The notes: generated by a model not told the origin, from the letters alone. Shown: positions 28,592-37,265, numbered from the stretch's first letter. The stretch: 64,000 nt of DNA from Pseudomonas asuensis (GCF_014646755.1 NZ_BMNW01000001.1:700039-764038), one strand, 5' to 3'. Program-made: numbers and translations.

Positions 28592-29983
28592 TCAGACGAT
28601 GACCTTGCCCGGGTTCATGATGTTATTGGGATCAAAGACTGCCTTGACAGCCTTCATGTAGGCGATTTCGGCCGCTGAACGGGAGTAGATCAGATAATCC
28701 CGCTTGGTCATCCCTACGCCATGCTCGGCAGAGATCGAACCGTTGTACTTTGCCACCGTCTCGAATACCCACTTGTTTACGACCTTGCACTTATCAAAGA
28801 ACTCATCCTTGGACAGGTCGTCAGGCTTGAGAATGTTCAGGTGCAGGTTGCCGTCGCCGATATGGCCAAACCAGATAATCTCGAAATCAGGATAGTGCTC
28901 GCCCACGATGGCATCGATCTCACGCAGGAAGGACGGCACGTTCGAAACCGTTACGGAAATGTCGTTCTTGTAGGGCGTCCAGTGGGAAATCGTCTCGGAG
29001 ATATCTTCACGCAGACGCCACAGGTTTTGTAGCTGTTGATCGCTCTGGCTCATGACGCCATCAAGCACCCAGCCCTCGTTAACGCAATGCTCGAATGTAG
29101 CCAGGGCCTGATCGGCACGCTCGTCCGTTGTCGCTTCAAACTCCAGCAACGCATAGAACGGGCAGTTCGTATCGAACGGTGCAGGCACATCACCGCGAGC
29201 CAGGACTTTACTCATGGCCTTATCGGAAAAGAACTCGAAGGCCGTCAGGTCCAGCTTGTCCTGGAAGGCATGCAACACCGGCATGATGGAGTCAAAATCC
29301 GGCGTACCCAATACCAGGGCCGTCAAATTGGTCGGCTGACGCTCCAGGCGCATCGTAGCCTCGACCACAAAGCCTAGCGTGCCTTCAGCACCAATAAACA
29401 GATGGCGGAAGTCATATCCAGTGGCGTTCTTCATCAGGCCCTTGTTGAGCTCGAGCAGTTCGCCCGTGCCGGTAACAACCTTGAGGCCAGCCACCCAATT
29501 ACGGGTCATGCCGTAGCGGATCACCTTGATGCCACCCGCATTGGTGCCGATATTGCCACCCAGCTGGCTGGAACCAGCCGAGGCAAAGTCGACCGGGTAA
29601 TACAGCCCTTTGTCTTCAGCAAAGGCTTGCAGCTGCTCGGTAATCACTCCCGGCTGGCACACCACGGTACGGTCGAACGTATTGAAATCCAGAATCTGGT
29701 TCATATAGTCGAACGCCACGACGACTTCGCCATTGGCCGCCACCGCTGCCGCCGAAAGACCGGTACGGCCACCGGATGGTACCAGGGCCACCCGATGTTC
29801 ATTGGCCCAGCGCACGATGGCCTGCACTTCTTCTATAGTCTTCGGAAAGACAATGGCAGACGGCGCCGGGGCAAAGTGCTTGGTCCAGTCCTTGCCGTAA
29901 GACTCCAGCGAGGCCGCATCCGTGAGCACCTTTCCGGGCTCGACCAGGGTTTTCAGCGATTCGATCAAAGCAGCGTCAATCAT
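28592..29983 (-). CDS. d2hgdh: D-2-hydroxyglutarate dehydrogenase (FAD-linked oxidase)
   Basis: A 463-residue flavoprotein of the FAD_binding_4 / lactate-dehydrogenase C-terminal type. FAD-binding motifs are VPSGGRTGLSAAAVAANGEVV (quoted in part: PSGGRTGLSAAAV) and GGNIGTNAGGIKVIRYG; the metal-binding His lie in WFGHIGDGNLHLN and the C terminus has ISAEHGVGMTKRDYL. In Pseudomonas this enzyme oxidises D-2-hydroxyglutarate, the by-product of SerA when it reduces 2-oxoglutarate, passing electrons to ETF. The gene is divergent from serA here, fitting that role. The ATG at 29983 (GAGAG 9 bases upstream) is preferred to one at 30067. Confidence 0.9.
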   Translation of the reverse strand: MIDAALIESLKTLVEPGKVLTDAASLESYGKDWTKHFAPAPSAIVFPKTIEEVQAIVRWANEHRVALVPSGGRTGLSAAAVAANGEVVVAFDYMNQILDFNTFDRTVVCQPGVITEQLQAFAEDKGLYYPVDFASAGSSQLGGNIGTNAGGIKVIRYGMTRNWVAGLKVVTGTGELLELNKGLMKNATGYDFRHLFIGAEGTLGFVVEATMRLERQPTNLTALVLGTPDFDSIMPVLHAFQDKLDLTAFEFFSDKAMSKVLARGDVPAPFDTNCPFYALLEFEATTDERADQALATFEHCVNEGWVLDGVMSQSDQQLQNLWRLREDISETISHWTPYKNDISVTVSNVPSFLREIDAIVGEHYPDFEIIWFGHIGDGNLHLNILKPDDLSKDEFFDKCKVVNKWVFETVAKYNGSISAEHGVGMTKRDYLIYSRSAAEIAYMKAVKAVFDPNNIMNPGKVIV

Positions 29984-30136
29984 GTTGAAACTCTCGTGGC
30001 ATTCATGGTCGTCCTGAGAACCGCTCAGGTCGTATCCGGGCAAGGAAAAGGGAGAACATGCTAGCATATGCCTACCCTTCGGCGACGCCAGCCGGCAGCC
30101 GATTCACACTTCCTCGGGACTACGGGTTCAACGCAG

Positions 30137-31366
30137 ATGAGCAAGACCTCACTCGACAAGAGCAAGATCAGATTTCTTCTTCTCGAAGGCGTACACCAAT
30201 CGGCAGTAGACACGCTGAAAGCGGCTGGCTACTCCAACATCGAGTACATCTCCAAAGCGCTGCCCGAGGCTGAACTCAAGGAGAAGATCGCTGATGCGCA
30301 CTTTATCGGCATTCGCTCTCGCACCCAACTGACCGAGGAGGTGTTCGACTGTGCCAAGAAGCTGATCGCTGTTGGCTGTTTCTGCATCGGTACCAATCAG
30401 GTGGACCTGAACGCAGCACGCGAGCGCGGTATTGTCGTGTTCAATGCGCCCTACTCCAATACCCGTTCGGTCGCTGAGCTGGTATTGGCTGAAGCCATTC
30501 TGCTGCTGCGTGGCATTCCTGCCAAGAACGCTTCCTGCCACCGTGGCGGCTGGCTCAAGAGCGCCAACAACTCCTTTGAGATTCGCGGTAAGAAGCTGGG
30601 CATCATTGGTTACGGTTCCATCGGTACGCAGCTCTCCGTCCTGGCCGAAGGCCTAGGTATGCAGGTCTACTTCTACGATGTAGTCACCAAGCTGCCGCTG
30701 GGTAATGCACAACAGGTTGCTTCCATCACCGAGCTGCTGGGCATGGCCGATATCGTAACGCTTCACGTACCGGAAACACCCTCGACCAAACTGATGATTG
30801 GCGAGCGTGAAATCCGCGCCATGAAGAAAGGCAGCATCCTGCTTAACGCGGCACGTGGCACCGTTGTTGATCTTGAAGCGCTGGCAGCAGCCATCAAGGA
30901 CGAGCATCTGCTGGGCGCTGCCATCGACGTATTCCCAGTCGAGCCGCGCTCCAACAATGACGAGTTCGTTAGCCCGCTACGCGGCCTGGACAATGTCATC
31001 CTGACCCCACATGTAGGTGGCTCTACTATGGAGGCCCAGGCCAACATCGGTCTGGAAGTGGCTGAGAAGCTGGTGAAATACAGCGACAACGGTACGTCCG
31101 TATCTTCTGTCAACTTCCCTGAAGTGGCCTTGCCCTCCCATCCGGGCAAGCACCGTTTGCTGCACATCCACCAGAACGTGACGGGCGTCCTGAGCGAGAT
31201 CAACCGGGTGCTGTCCGAAAACGGTATTAACATTTCCGGTCAGTACCTGCAGACTGACGAGAAAGTTGGGTATGTAGTGGTCGATGTAGATGCCGCTTAC
31301 TCTGACATCGCGCTGGAGAAGTTGCAGAACGTCAAAGGCACCATCCGCTGCCGCGTGCTGTTCTAA
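30137..31366 (+). CDS. serA: D-3-phosphoglycerate dehydrogenase
   Basis: A 409-residue dehydrogenase catalysing 3-phosphoglycerate to 3-phosphohydroxypyruvate, the entry to serine synthesis. It begins MSKTSLDKSKIRFLLLEGVH. The Rossmann motif is LGIIGYGSIGTQ, the substrate Arg lies in LNAARGTVVD, and the catalytic His in LTPHVGGSTMEAQ. A C-terminal ACT domain (LLHIHQNVTGVLSEIN onward) suggests serine feedback. Length equals P. aeruginosa SerA; an in-frame ATG at 30068 would add 23 unlikely residues. No strong ribosome site is seen at either start. Confidence 0.97.
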   Translation: MSKTSLDKSKIRFLLLEGVHQSAVDTLKAAGYSNIEYISKALPEAELKEKIADAHFIGIRSRTQLTEEVFDCAKKLIAVGCFCIGTNQVDLNAARERGIVVFNAPYSNTRSVAELVLAEAILLLRGIPAKNASCHRGGWLKSANNSFEIRGKKLGIIGYGSIGTQLSVLAEGLGMQVYFYDVVTKLPLGNAQQVASITELLGMADIVTLHVPETPSTKLMIGEREIRAMKKGSILLNAARGTVVDLEALAAAIKDEHLLGAAIDVFPVEPRSNNDEFVSPLRGLDNVILTPHVGGSTMEAQANIGLEVAEKLVKYSDNGTSVSSVNFPEVALPSHPGKHRLLHIHQNVTGVLSEINRVLSENGINISGQYLQTDEKVGYVVVDVDAAYSDIALEKLQNVKGTIRCRVLF

Positions 31367-31382
31367 GCATTCATGGATAAGG

Positions 31383-31402
31383 AAGGAGGCTTCGGCCTCC
31401 TT
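31383..31402 (+). terminator. serA terminator
   Basis: AAGGAGGC (31383-31390), loop TTCG, GCCTCCTT (31395-31402), then TTCTTTT: a textbook intrinsic terminator 17 bases after the serA stop. Confidence 0.95.
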
Positions 31403-31422
31403 TTCTTTTGTAGAAAGAACGC

Positions 31423-31914
31423 TTATTTCGCTTCGAGTGACTGAAGGTAGGCGCTAGCCTTATCCAACTCACCTTCGTTAAAGACTTTTATACCGGCGCG
31501 TCGCAAAGCTGCGGCCGTTACGCCTTCGCCGGGCACTCTACGTCCTGAAAAAGTCCCATCGTAATTTTCATGATTACCGCACGAAGGGCTACGTGCCTTG
31601 AGTACGGCCATCCGAATATGGTGCTGCTCGACCAGCGCAATAGCCTGACCGGCACCCGCTAGAAATTCTGCACTGACATCTTCACCAGTATCGGTTATCA
31701 CTGACTTCTTGCCTTCCAATACGGCAGCGCCCTGCCCGCCTGGAATCTCAGCAGGCGGCCGAGGTGTGGGCAGACCACCTGCCACTTCTGGACATAACGC
31801 TACAACACGCCCTTCCGCCAGCCAGGCGCCTAGTTGATCAAAGGGACCATGGGCGCCGCCGTCATAGCGAACCCGGTGGCCTAACAGACAGCGACTAACC
31901 AGTATCTTTTCCAT
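31423..31914 (-). CDS. DUF523-family protein (YbbK-like)
   Basis: A 163-residue DUF523 protein. The three conserved Cys motifs are present: SRCLLGHRVRYDG at the start, ALCPEVAGGLPTPRPPAEI, and KARSPSCGNHENYDGTF, a pattern that suggests a metal or Fe-S site. The C-terminal helix (GEGVTAAALRRAGIKVFNE) is typical. The function is unknown. Its ATG directly follows the stop of the oxygenase gene with no gap, so the two are one transcript. Confidence 0.9.
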   Translation of the reverse strand: MEKILVSRCLLGHRVRYDGGAHGPFDQLGAWLAEGRVVALCPEVAGGLPTPRPPAEIPGGQGAAVLEGKKSVITDTGEDVSAEFLAGAGQAIALVEQHHIRMAVLKARSPSCGNHENYDGTFSGRRVPGEGVTAAALRRAGIKVFNEGELDKASAYLQSLEAK

Positions 31915-32553
31915 TTACAAGACGTTTTCCAACACGTTTTCTCCCCGCCGGCGGAACCAGCCGGTGAGCGACATACGCTCACGTGTCGCAGGCAGGACCT
32001 CATGGGGTAGATCGCCTGACATAAAGCAGACCAGACTGCCACCAGTTGGGAGTACGTCACGGGTTTGACCATCACGCAGATGCATACGCAGTGCTCCGCC
32101 GTGCTCCGGCAGCCACGCCTCATTCAGGTACAGCACTAATGAAACCATACGCCGATCATCGTCACGAAAGCGATCCACGTGTGTTGCATAGAACGCTCCC
32201 GGTGGGTACATCGCAAAATGGCTTTCATAATCTTCGAGCCCCATGAACAGGCTCTGGTTGAAGGCCAGGCGTAGCGCATCCATGAGTTCCAGATAGCAGG
32301 TGATGGCTGGTGACGATTCATCGCCTTCCAACCATGCAATCTGGTCACCGCGAATCCCTTCCCGAATGATCTGACTGTCGCCTCGGCCAATGGCGGCCGG
32401 GGCCAGCGACCCATGCTGCGCGCGCTTATGGCACTCTTCCGCCAGCGCGCGGGTCAGATCATCAGGCAAAAACACCGTTTGATGAGACCAGCCGACATCG
32501 GCCAGATCATCAACGATACGCTGCAACAAGGGATGATCAGGGCGAATGGGCAT
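31915..32553 (-). CDS. 2OG-Fe(II) prolyl 4-hydroxylase-like protein
   Basis: A 212-residue 2-oxoglutarate/Fe(II) dioxygenase. The iron triad is His and Asp of YATHVDRFRDDDRR and the distal His of DLPHEVLPATRERMSLTGWF, where the Arg binds 2-oxoglutarate. IREGIRGDQIAWLEGDE and GLEDYESHFAMYPPGAFY match, from memory, the Pseudomonas putida prolyl hydroxylase PPHD that hydroxylates a proline in elongation factor Tu and relates to eukaryotic PHD oxygen sensors. That target is inferred here. It is followed directly by the DUF523 gene. Confidence 0.88.
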   Translation of the reverse strand: MPIRPDHPLLQRIVDDLADVGWSHQTVFLPDDLTRALAEECHKRAQHGSLAPAAIGRGDSQIIREGIRGDQIAWLEGDESSPAITCYLELMDALRLAFNQSLFMGLEDYESHFAMYPPGAFYATHVDRFRDDDRRMVSLVLYLNEAWLPEHGGALRMHLRDGQTRDVLPTGGSLVCFMSGDLPHEVLPATRERMSLTGWFRRRGENVLENVL

Positions 32554-32768
32554 ATCGAATTCCTGCGAGACATCGCAACGAGATAACCAGCATAAACAAG
32601 TGTGGCTGGCGGCGTCGGCATTGTAATAAGTCGTCCATACTTCTGCTCGAATTTATACGCTCCGACGAATCGGCCCTTTCCAGCCTCGACATCAACGTGA
32701 TACGTACCCAAAATACTGTTTATTTTCTGGCACGTTGCGGTTCAAGGCGTGCCCCTGCAGGAGAGTTC

Positions 32769-33500
32769 ATGCGCGTTTTTATTGCTGGTCTGCTACTTGC
32801 CATCGGCCTTCCCGCGCTGGCCGATAATTATCAAACTCTTTACCAGACCGCGGGTTGGCCTGAACAACGCAGCCATTTCCGCGATGCGTTGCAAGCGGCG
32901 CAGCAGCGTTACCAGAATAGCCTGCCACCGGCGTTGTATCAGACACTGGTCGACAACAGTAACCGTCGCTTCTCGGCCGAGGCCATTGATCAGCGTGCCA
33001 TTGGCCAGTTGCGTCAGGCGTTGCCAGAAACCAATCCTGCCTTACAGTTTTTCCAATCATCTGTTGGCAAGAAAGTCGTCGCAGCAGAAGTCAGTGCCAC
33101 CCGTAGCGATCAGATCGCCCGCAGCGCTGGCGGCTTGCCTAAAATACAAGCCAATGCAACCCGGCAAGCACAGATCAAGCGAATCGCAGCCGTGATTCCG
33201 GCCCGCGAAGCCGGTGCCGAAGTCAGCATGGCGCTGGCAGGTCTTGCCGCCGACAGCTTGAGCCAGATGCTCCCTGGTCTGATGGGTCAGGCTCAGGGCA
33301 TGATCGGCCAGCAGCGCGAGCGAATCATGCAGCAGATGAACAATGGCGACCTGGAAAACACTCTGCTTTATGTCTATCGCACGCTGACAGACGCAGAACT
33401 GACCCAGTTTGCTGACTTTGCCAGCTCGCCTGAAGGTACTCGTTATTATCAGGCTGCCCTGGCCGCTTTGCGGGCAGGCCTCGGCTCAGACAGTAATTAG
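32769..33500 (+). CDS. Exported protein, DUF2059-like
   Basis: A 243-residue protein with a Sec signal peptide (MRVFIAGLLLAIGLPALA, cleavage after residue 18). The mature part is all helical. Its last third, MNNGDLENTLLYVYRTLTDAELTQFADFASSPEGTRYY, carries the DUF2059 pattern (Y..FT..EL..L..F..SP.G). It is predicted periplasmic; the function is unknown. AGGAG lies 5 bases before the chosen ATG; a frame opening at 32697 would hide the signal peptide. Divergent from the oxygenase gene and convergent with the next hydrolase gene. Confidence 0.82.
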   Translation: MRVFIAGLLLAIGLPALADNYQTLYQTAGWPEQRSHFRDALQAAQQRYQNSLPPALYQTLVDNSNRRFSAEAIDQRAIGQLRQALPETNPALQFFQSSVGKKVVAAEVSATRSDQIARSAGGLPKIQANATRQAQIKRIAAVIPAREAGAEVSMALAGLAADSLSQMLPGLMGQAQGMIGQQRERIMQQMNNGDLENTLLYVYRTLTDAELTQFADFASSPEGTRYYQAALAALRAGLGSDSN

Positions 33501-33510
33501 TCTCTTCTGT

Positions 33511-34452
33511 TTACGTCAGCCGCTCTCGCAAAAAATCGAAGTAGCGCTGGCGTAACGCCTCTGTCTCGTTAACCAGATGGTGCCGCGCCTCCGGCAGGCG
33601 CAGCACTTCTGGTTTATCAAACTTCTTCTCCAGGACTTGCAGGTTGTGACGCCAGTCCACGGTGTTATCCTGCTCACCCTGAACAATGATGGGCCGATAT
33701 CGACTCGGAGAGGCCTTCTCGATTCGCGGAATCCAACGGGCCAGCGCCCCAACCCAGCGGCTAGGCAATTCACGTGGCTGGAGTAGATCGTGGTGCTGCA
33801 AAAAAGTCAGAAACGCCTCATCACCTGAGTTGGCTGAGAACCGCCTGGGCAGCGCTCGAACAAAAGGGCCAACCAGACGGTAGGTCAGATGAGACATCTT
33901 CCAACTGCAGGGGCGGACCAACGGCGCCAGCAGGATCGCTTCGCCTATCTCTGTGTCAGGCGGCCCGTTTAGCAGATGATCCAGTACGATCGCCCCCCCG
34001 GTGCTCTGCCCAAGTAGATGCCATGGCTGTGGCAGGTCAAGGCGCCGGGCCTGATCGAGCAAAGCCTTTAAGACTGTCTGATACTCTGCGAAATCATCGA
34101 TGCTGGCACGGGGGCCGCTGGATAATCCGTGTCCAGGCAGGTCGCAGGAAAGCACCGCAAAATTCATCGACAGCGCCCAATCGATGACATGACGGTACAA
34201 CCCCATGTGATCGTAATAGCCATGTAACACCAGCAGCGTGGCCCGCGGTTGGTCAGGCCACCACCCTTGCACGGCAATCTCGTAATCAGCTACATGCATC
34301 CGCCCTAGCCGGGCCTGTACGCCTGCATGCTGGCTCATATCGAGCCCATAGAAAGACTGATAAGCCAGGACGGCCGGACCTGACTCGCCAGGGCTACGAG
34401 ACAGTTCCGCCAGGAGCGGTCGTAGTTGTTCGGGGTGAAACGGCGTGGTCAT
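33511..34452 (-). CDS. Alpha/beta hydrolase, lysophospholipase-like
   Basis: A 313-residue alpha/beta hydrolase of the monoacylglycerol lipase/PldB type. Motifs are VLHGYYDHMGLYRH (oxyanion HG), SCDLPGHGLSSGPRA, nucleophile elbow LGQSTGGAIVLDHL (GxSxG), the acid in VQGEQDNTVDW, and the His in EARHHLVNE. There is no signal peptide. It should cleave carboxylic esters of lipids or other small molecules. A GTG at 34461 would add three residues; the ATG at 34452 is chosen though its ribosome site is weak. Confidence 0.87.
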   Translation of the reverse strand: MTTPFHPEQLRPLLAELSRSPGESGPAVLAYQSFYGLDMSQHAGVQARLGRMHVADYEIAVQGWWPDQPRATLLVLHGYYDHMGLYRHVIDWALSMNFAVLSCDLPGHGLSSGPRASIDDFAEYQTVLKALLDQARRLDLPQPWHLLGQSTGGAIVLDHLLNGPPDTEIGEAILLAPLVRPCSWKMSHLTYRLVGPFVRALPRRFSANSGDEAFLTFLQHHDLLQPRELPSRWVGALARWIPRIEKASPSRYRPIIVQGEQDNTVDWRHNLQVLEKKFDKPEVLRLPEARHHLVNETEALRQRYFDFLRERLT

Positions 34453-34566
34453 AGTTATCACACTAAAAAGAGAGGTCTGCTCGTGTAAAGCTTGGACACT
34501 TAATCATGTTCTGCTTCGCGCCCCGGCATGGCAAGCTATGCATTCTTTTGCATTAATGGCCATGCC

Positions 34567-35136
34567 ATGCCTTCTCGTCGATTCACTATTCTGCTCTGTC
34601 TGTTCACCGTACTTGTCATCGCTGGCTCGGGTGCTGCCTATTGGTGGTTCGAGCTGCGCTATTTGCGCTCGTTCGCCGAGCAAACCGCCTTTTTTGATGG
34701 TAGCCGCTTGCAGCTTCCGCCAGAGATCGCAGGCCCGGGTCCAATCCGGCTGGTGCACTTCTGGGACCCGGACTGCCCGTGCAACGAAGGCAACCAGGCT
34801 CATTTGCGCAACCTAACGGCGCGCTTTGGCGACCGGGGTGTCGAGTTTTATAGCGTGCAGAAACCCGGTAGTGAAGGAAAACTGCCGTCCATGCTGGACG
34901 GGCGGCTCAAGGCACTGCCAACGATCCCGGGAGCGGACACCCTACCCGCCAGCCCGGCAGTCGCGATCTGGGATAAAACAGGCAAACTGGCTTATGTCGG
35001 ACCGTATAGCGAAGGCATGATCTGCACCGCCGGCAACAGCTTTATCGAGCCTATTCTCGAAGCGCTTGCGTCAGGGCGCAGCGTGCAGTCGACCAATACG
35101 CTGTCGGTAGGATGCTATTGCGGCTGGCAGAACTAG
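34567..35136 (+). CDS. Membrane-anchored thioredoxin-like protein (DUF6436 type)
   Basis: A 189-residue protein with an N-terminal membrane helix (FTILLCLFTVLVIAGSGAAYWW) and a periplasmic thioredoxin-like domain. The redox motif is unusual: HFWDPDCPCNEGN places Cys-Pro-Cys where thioredoxins have CxxC. A second Cys set at the C terminus, SVGCYCGW, and a lone Cys in GMICTAGN may also take part. A cis-Pro-like segment is PASPAVAIWDKTG. Function unknown, probably envelope thiol redox chemistry. An alternative ATG at 34528 lies upstream; neither has a clear ribosome site. Confidence 0.78.
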   Translation: MPSRRFTILLCLFTVLVIAGSGAAYWWFELRYLRSFAEQTAFFDGSRLQLPPEIAGPGPIRLVHFWDPDCPCNEGNQAHLRNLTARFGDRGVEFYSVQKPGSEGKLPSMLDGRLKALPTIPGADTLPASPAVAIWDKTGKLAYVGPYSEGMICTAGNSFIEPILEALASGRSVQSTNTLSVGCYCGWQN

Positions 35137-35150
35137 CCTGCTTCTTCCAG

Positions 35151-35180
35151 AGGCCAGGCGCTCCCTTGATTGCCTGGCCT
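35151..35180 (+). terminator. Terminator of the DUF6436 gene
   Basis: AGGCCAGGC (35151-35159) and GCCTGGCCT (35172-35180) form a 9-bp stem with a 12-base loop, followed by TTTCTTTTT. Confidence 0.88.
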
Positions 35181-35262
35181 TTTCTTTTTGGCATCGCTCT
35201 CCCCTGTGGCACTTCTGTTCACTGTTACGCTCTTAGCAACAGAGACTTTTACAAGATGTTAC

Positions 35263-35291
35263 TAAACAGATAGCTGCCTAGGCAGTATTCT
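35263..35291 (+). promoter_or_regulatory. Predicted promoter of the MarR-emrAB operon with operator in the spacer
   Basis: A -35-like TAAACA (35263-35268) and -10-like TATTCT (35286-35291) are separated by exactly 17 bases. The perfect palindrome CTGCCTAGGCAG (35274-35285) fills the spacer, where a bound repressor would block polymerase. The boxes are each imperfect, so the promoter is inferred. Confidence 0.5.
35274..35285. promoter_or_regulatory. MarR operator site 1
   Basis: CTGCCTAGGCAG is a perfect 12-bp palindrome preceded by TAG; an almost identical copy lies exactly 30 bases downstream. Position and pairing mark it as the likely binding site of the MarR regulator encoded 39 bases downstream. 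Confidence 0.7.
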
Positions 35292-35303
35292 ACTCAGACT
35301 TAG

Positions 35304-35315
35304 CTGCCTGGGCAG
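35304..35315. promoter_or_regulatory. MarR operator site 2
   Basis: CTGCCTGGGCAG differs from site 1 at one central base and keeps the preceding TAG. It lies just upstream of the MarR start codon at 35324, about where the transcript leader would be. Confidence 0.7.
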
Positions 35316-35323
35316 AAACTGCC

Positions 35324-35794
35324 ATGACACATTTCAAGCCAGACCATTTTTCGCTGCGCTACTCGCTCGGCCATCTGATCCATTTGGTCAATTCGCTCAA
35401 GGATCGCCTGCTCGATAAGCACCTTGTGGCCTATGACATCACGTCGGCGCAATTCAAGGTCTTGCTTATTCTGGCTCGCCAAACGGCGGATACACCGGCA
35501 GAGCTGTGCCGCTGCCTATCACTGGACAGCGGTGCCATGACTCGCATGGTCGACCGCCTGGAAAGTAAGGGTCTGATCGCTCGTGTTCGCAGCACAACCG
35601 ATCGGCGGCAGGTTCGCCTTGAGCTCACCGCACAGGGCCATAGCCTGAGTGAGCAGATTCCTCAGATTGCAGCCGATGCCATGAACGAGCTGACCGGTGA
35701 GCTGACCCGTTCTGAGGTTGATGAGCTCGAGCGTCTGCTCAAAAAAATGTTGGTTCCGGCCGGCCTGTTACCGGCCACCGAAGGAGAACAATAA
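35324..35794 (+). CDS. MarR-family transcriptional regulator
   Basis: A 156-residue winged-helix regulator. The MarR fold is clear: dimer helix LGHLIHLVNSLKDRLLDKHL, then ITSAQFKVLLIL, recognition region LDSGAMTRMVDRLESKGLI, and the wing RSTTDRRQVRLELTAQG. It most likely represses the adjacent efflux operon and itself through the two palindromes just upstream, releasing DNA when a phenolic or hydrophobic drug binds. It is 4 bases before the outer-membrane gene, making one transcript of four genes. Confidence 0.93.
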   Translation: MTHFKPDHFSLRYSLGHLIHLVNSLKDRLLDKHLVAYDITSAQFKVLLILARQTADTPAELCRCLSLDSGAMTRMVDRLESKGLIARVRSTTDRRQVRLELTAQGHSLSEQIPQIAADAMNELTGELTRSEVDELERLLKKMLVPAGLLPATEGEQ

Positions 35795-35798
35795 CCCT

Positions 35799-37265
35799 AT
35801 GTGCCTTAAATACCCTCTATCAGCCCTGGCCATGGCTCTGGTGCTGTCGGGTTGCGTGTCGTCCAAAGGCCTGCATACAGAAGGCCAGGCACTTGATGCG
35901 GCCAACCTGCACAGCGAGCAGACTGTCGCAGGCACTGCCCTCTCGCCAGCGGCCTGGCCTAAGAGTGATTGGTGGAATGCGCTGGGTGATCGGCAGCTTG
36001 ATAGTCTGATTCGTGAAGCCCTACAGTCCAGTCCAGACCTTCAGGTAGCCGATGCCCGTGCACGGCAGGCCAGCGCTGCGGTCGTCGCGGCAAATGCCAA
36101 TCGCCAGCCCACTATTGACGGCAATGCATCAGTTACCCGCTCCCGGCTTTCCCGCCGCGATGATCCGGCAGGCCAGGGTGAGCGCTACAGCACATTGCGT
36201 GAGCTGTCGGTCAACGGCAGCTATACCTTCGATCTTTGGGGTGGCGAGCGCGCTGCCTGGGAAGCCGCTTTAGGTCGCGCACGCGCCAGCGAAGTAGATC
36301 GCAAGGCGGCCGAGCTGACCATAGCTGCCAACGTAACACGTGCTTATAACCAGCTAGGTCAGGCCTATGTCATGCTGGATCTGGCCGAGCAAGATCTGAA
36401 GCGCACCCGTGGCATGCTTGACCTTGCCCAACGCCGCGTCTCGGCCGGTCTGGACAGTGAATTCCAATTGCAACAGACCCAAAGTCTCGAGGCTGCTTCG
36501 GAAGCGCAACTCACTGCTGCCAAACAGTCTGTGGAAAGCGCCCAGATCCGTCTTGCTGTGTTACTGGGTAAAGGCCCCGACCGGGGCGCCAGCATTACTC
36601 GCCCACAATTGATTGCGCCTCAAGCAATGGCCCTGCCCAGCCAGCTCCCTGCCGAGTTGATCGGCCGCCGACCGGACCTGGTGGCTGCACGTTGGCGCGT
36701 TGAGGCTGCTTCGAAGGATATCGAATCGAGCCGGACAAATTTCTATCCGAACCTCAATCTGGTCGTTGCTGCCGGTACGGATGCGCTCTTGGGTGACGCC
36801 CTGTTTGGAGCGCCAAGCCGCTTCTTCAATATCGGTCCGGCCCTGTCGCTGCCCATTTTCGATGGCGGTCGTCGCCGTGCTGATCTGGCAAGCCGCAATG
36901 CCGACTACGACCTGGCCATCGCCCAGTACAACCAGACACTGGTCAACGCGCTAGGCGATATTGGTGACAGCATTTCCCGTTTGCGCTCGCTGAAGCAGCA
37001 GATCCAAGAGCAACAGCGCGCACGGGATATTGCCCAGGCATCTTTTGATATCGCCATGCAGCGCTACGGCGCCGGTATTGGCAGTTACCTCGATGCCCTT
37101 AGCGTCGAGCAGCAGTTGCTTCAGGCGGACCGACAGTTGGCCAGCCTTGCAACAGAACGTATCGACACCGCCGTCTTGCTGATGCAGGCGCTGGGCGGTG
37201 GTTTTGAACCCTCTCCTGACACGCCGACCCTGCAACCGGGCCCGCGTGCAACCTCAGATCGTTGA
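35799..37265 (+). CDS. Efflux outer-membrane lipoprotein, NodT/OprM family
   Basis: A 488-residue outer-membrane factor. The lipobox LSGC puts lipidated Cys at residue 17. Two TolC-like repeats are seen: DWWNALGDRQLDSLIREAL and LQVADARARQASAAVVAANANRQPTIDG in the first, GRRPDLVAARWRVEAASKDIESSRTNFYPNL in the second (quoted in shorter parts). It forms the channel of a tripartite pump with the EmrA- and EmrB-like proteins that follow. AAGGAG lies about 13 bases before the ATG. A frame starting at 35718 overlaps the MarR gene and is not used. Confidence 0.93.
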   Translation: MCLKYPLSALAMALVLSGCVSSKGLHTEGQALDAANLHSEQTVAGTALSPAAWPKSDWWNALGDRQLDSLIREALQSSPDLQVADARARQASAAVVAANANRQPTIDGNASVTRSRLSRRDDPAGQGERYSTLRELSVNGSYTFDLWGGERAAWEAALGRARASEVDRKAAELTIAANVTRAYNQLGQAYVMLDLAEQDLKRTRGMLDLAQRRVSAGLDSEFQLQQTQSLEAASEAQLTAAKQSVESAQIRLAVLLGKGPDRGASITRPQLIAPQAMALPSQLPAELIGRRPDLVAARWRVEAASKDIESSRTNFYPNLNLVVAAGTDALLGDALFGAPSRFFNIGPALSLPIFDGGRRRADLASRNADYDLAIAQYNQTLVNALGDIGDSISRLRSLKQQIQEQQRARDIAQASFDIAMQRYGAGIGSYLDALSVEQQLLQADRQLASLATERIDTAVLLMQALGGGFEPSPDTPTLQPGPRATSDR

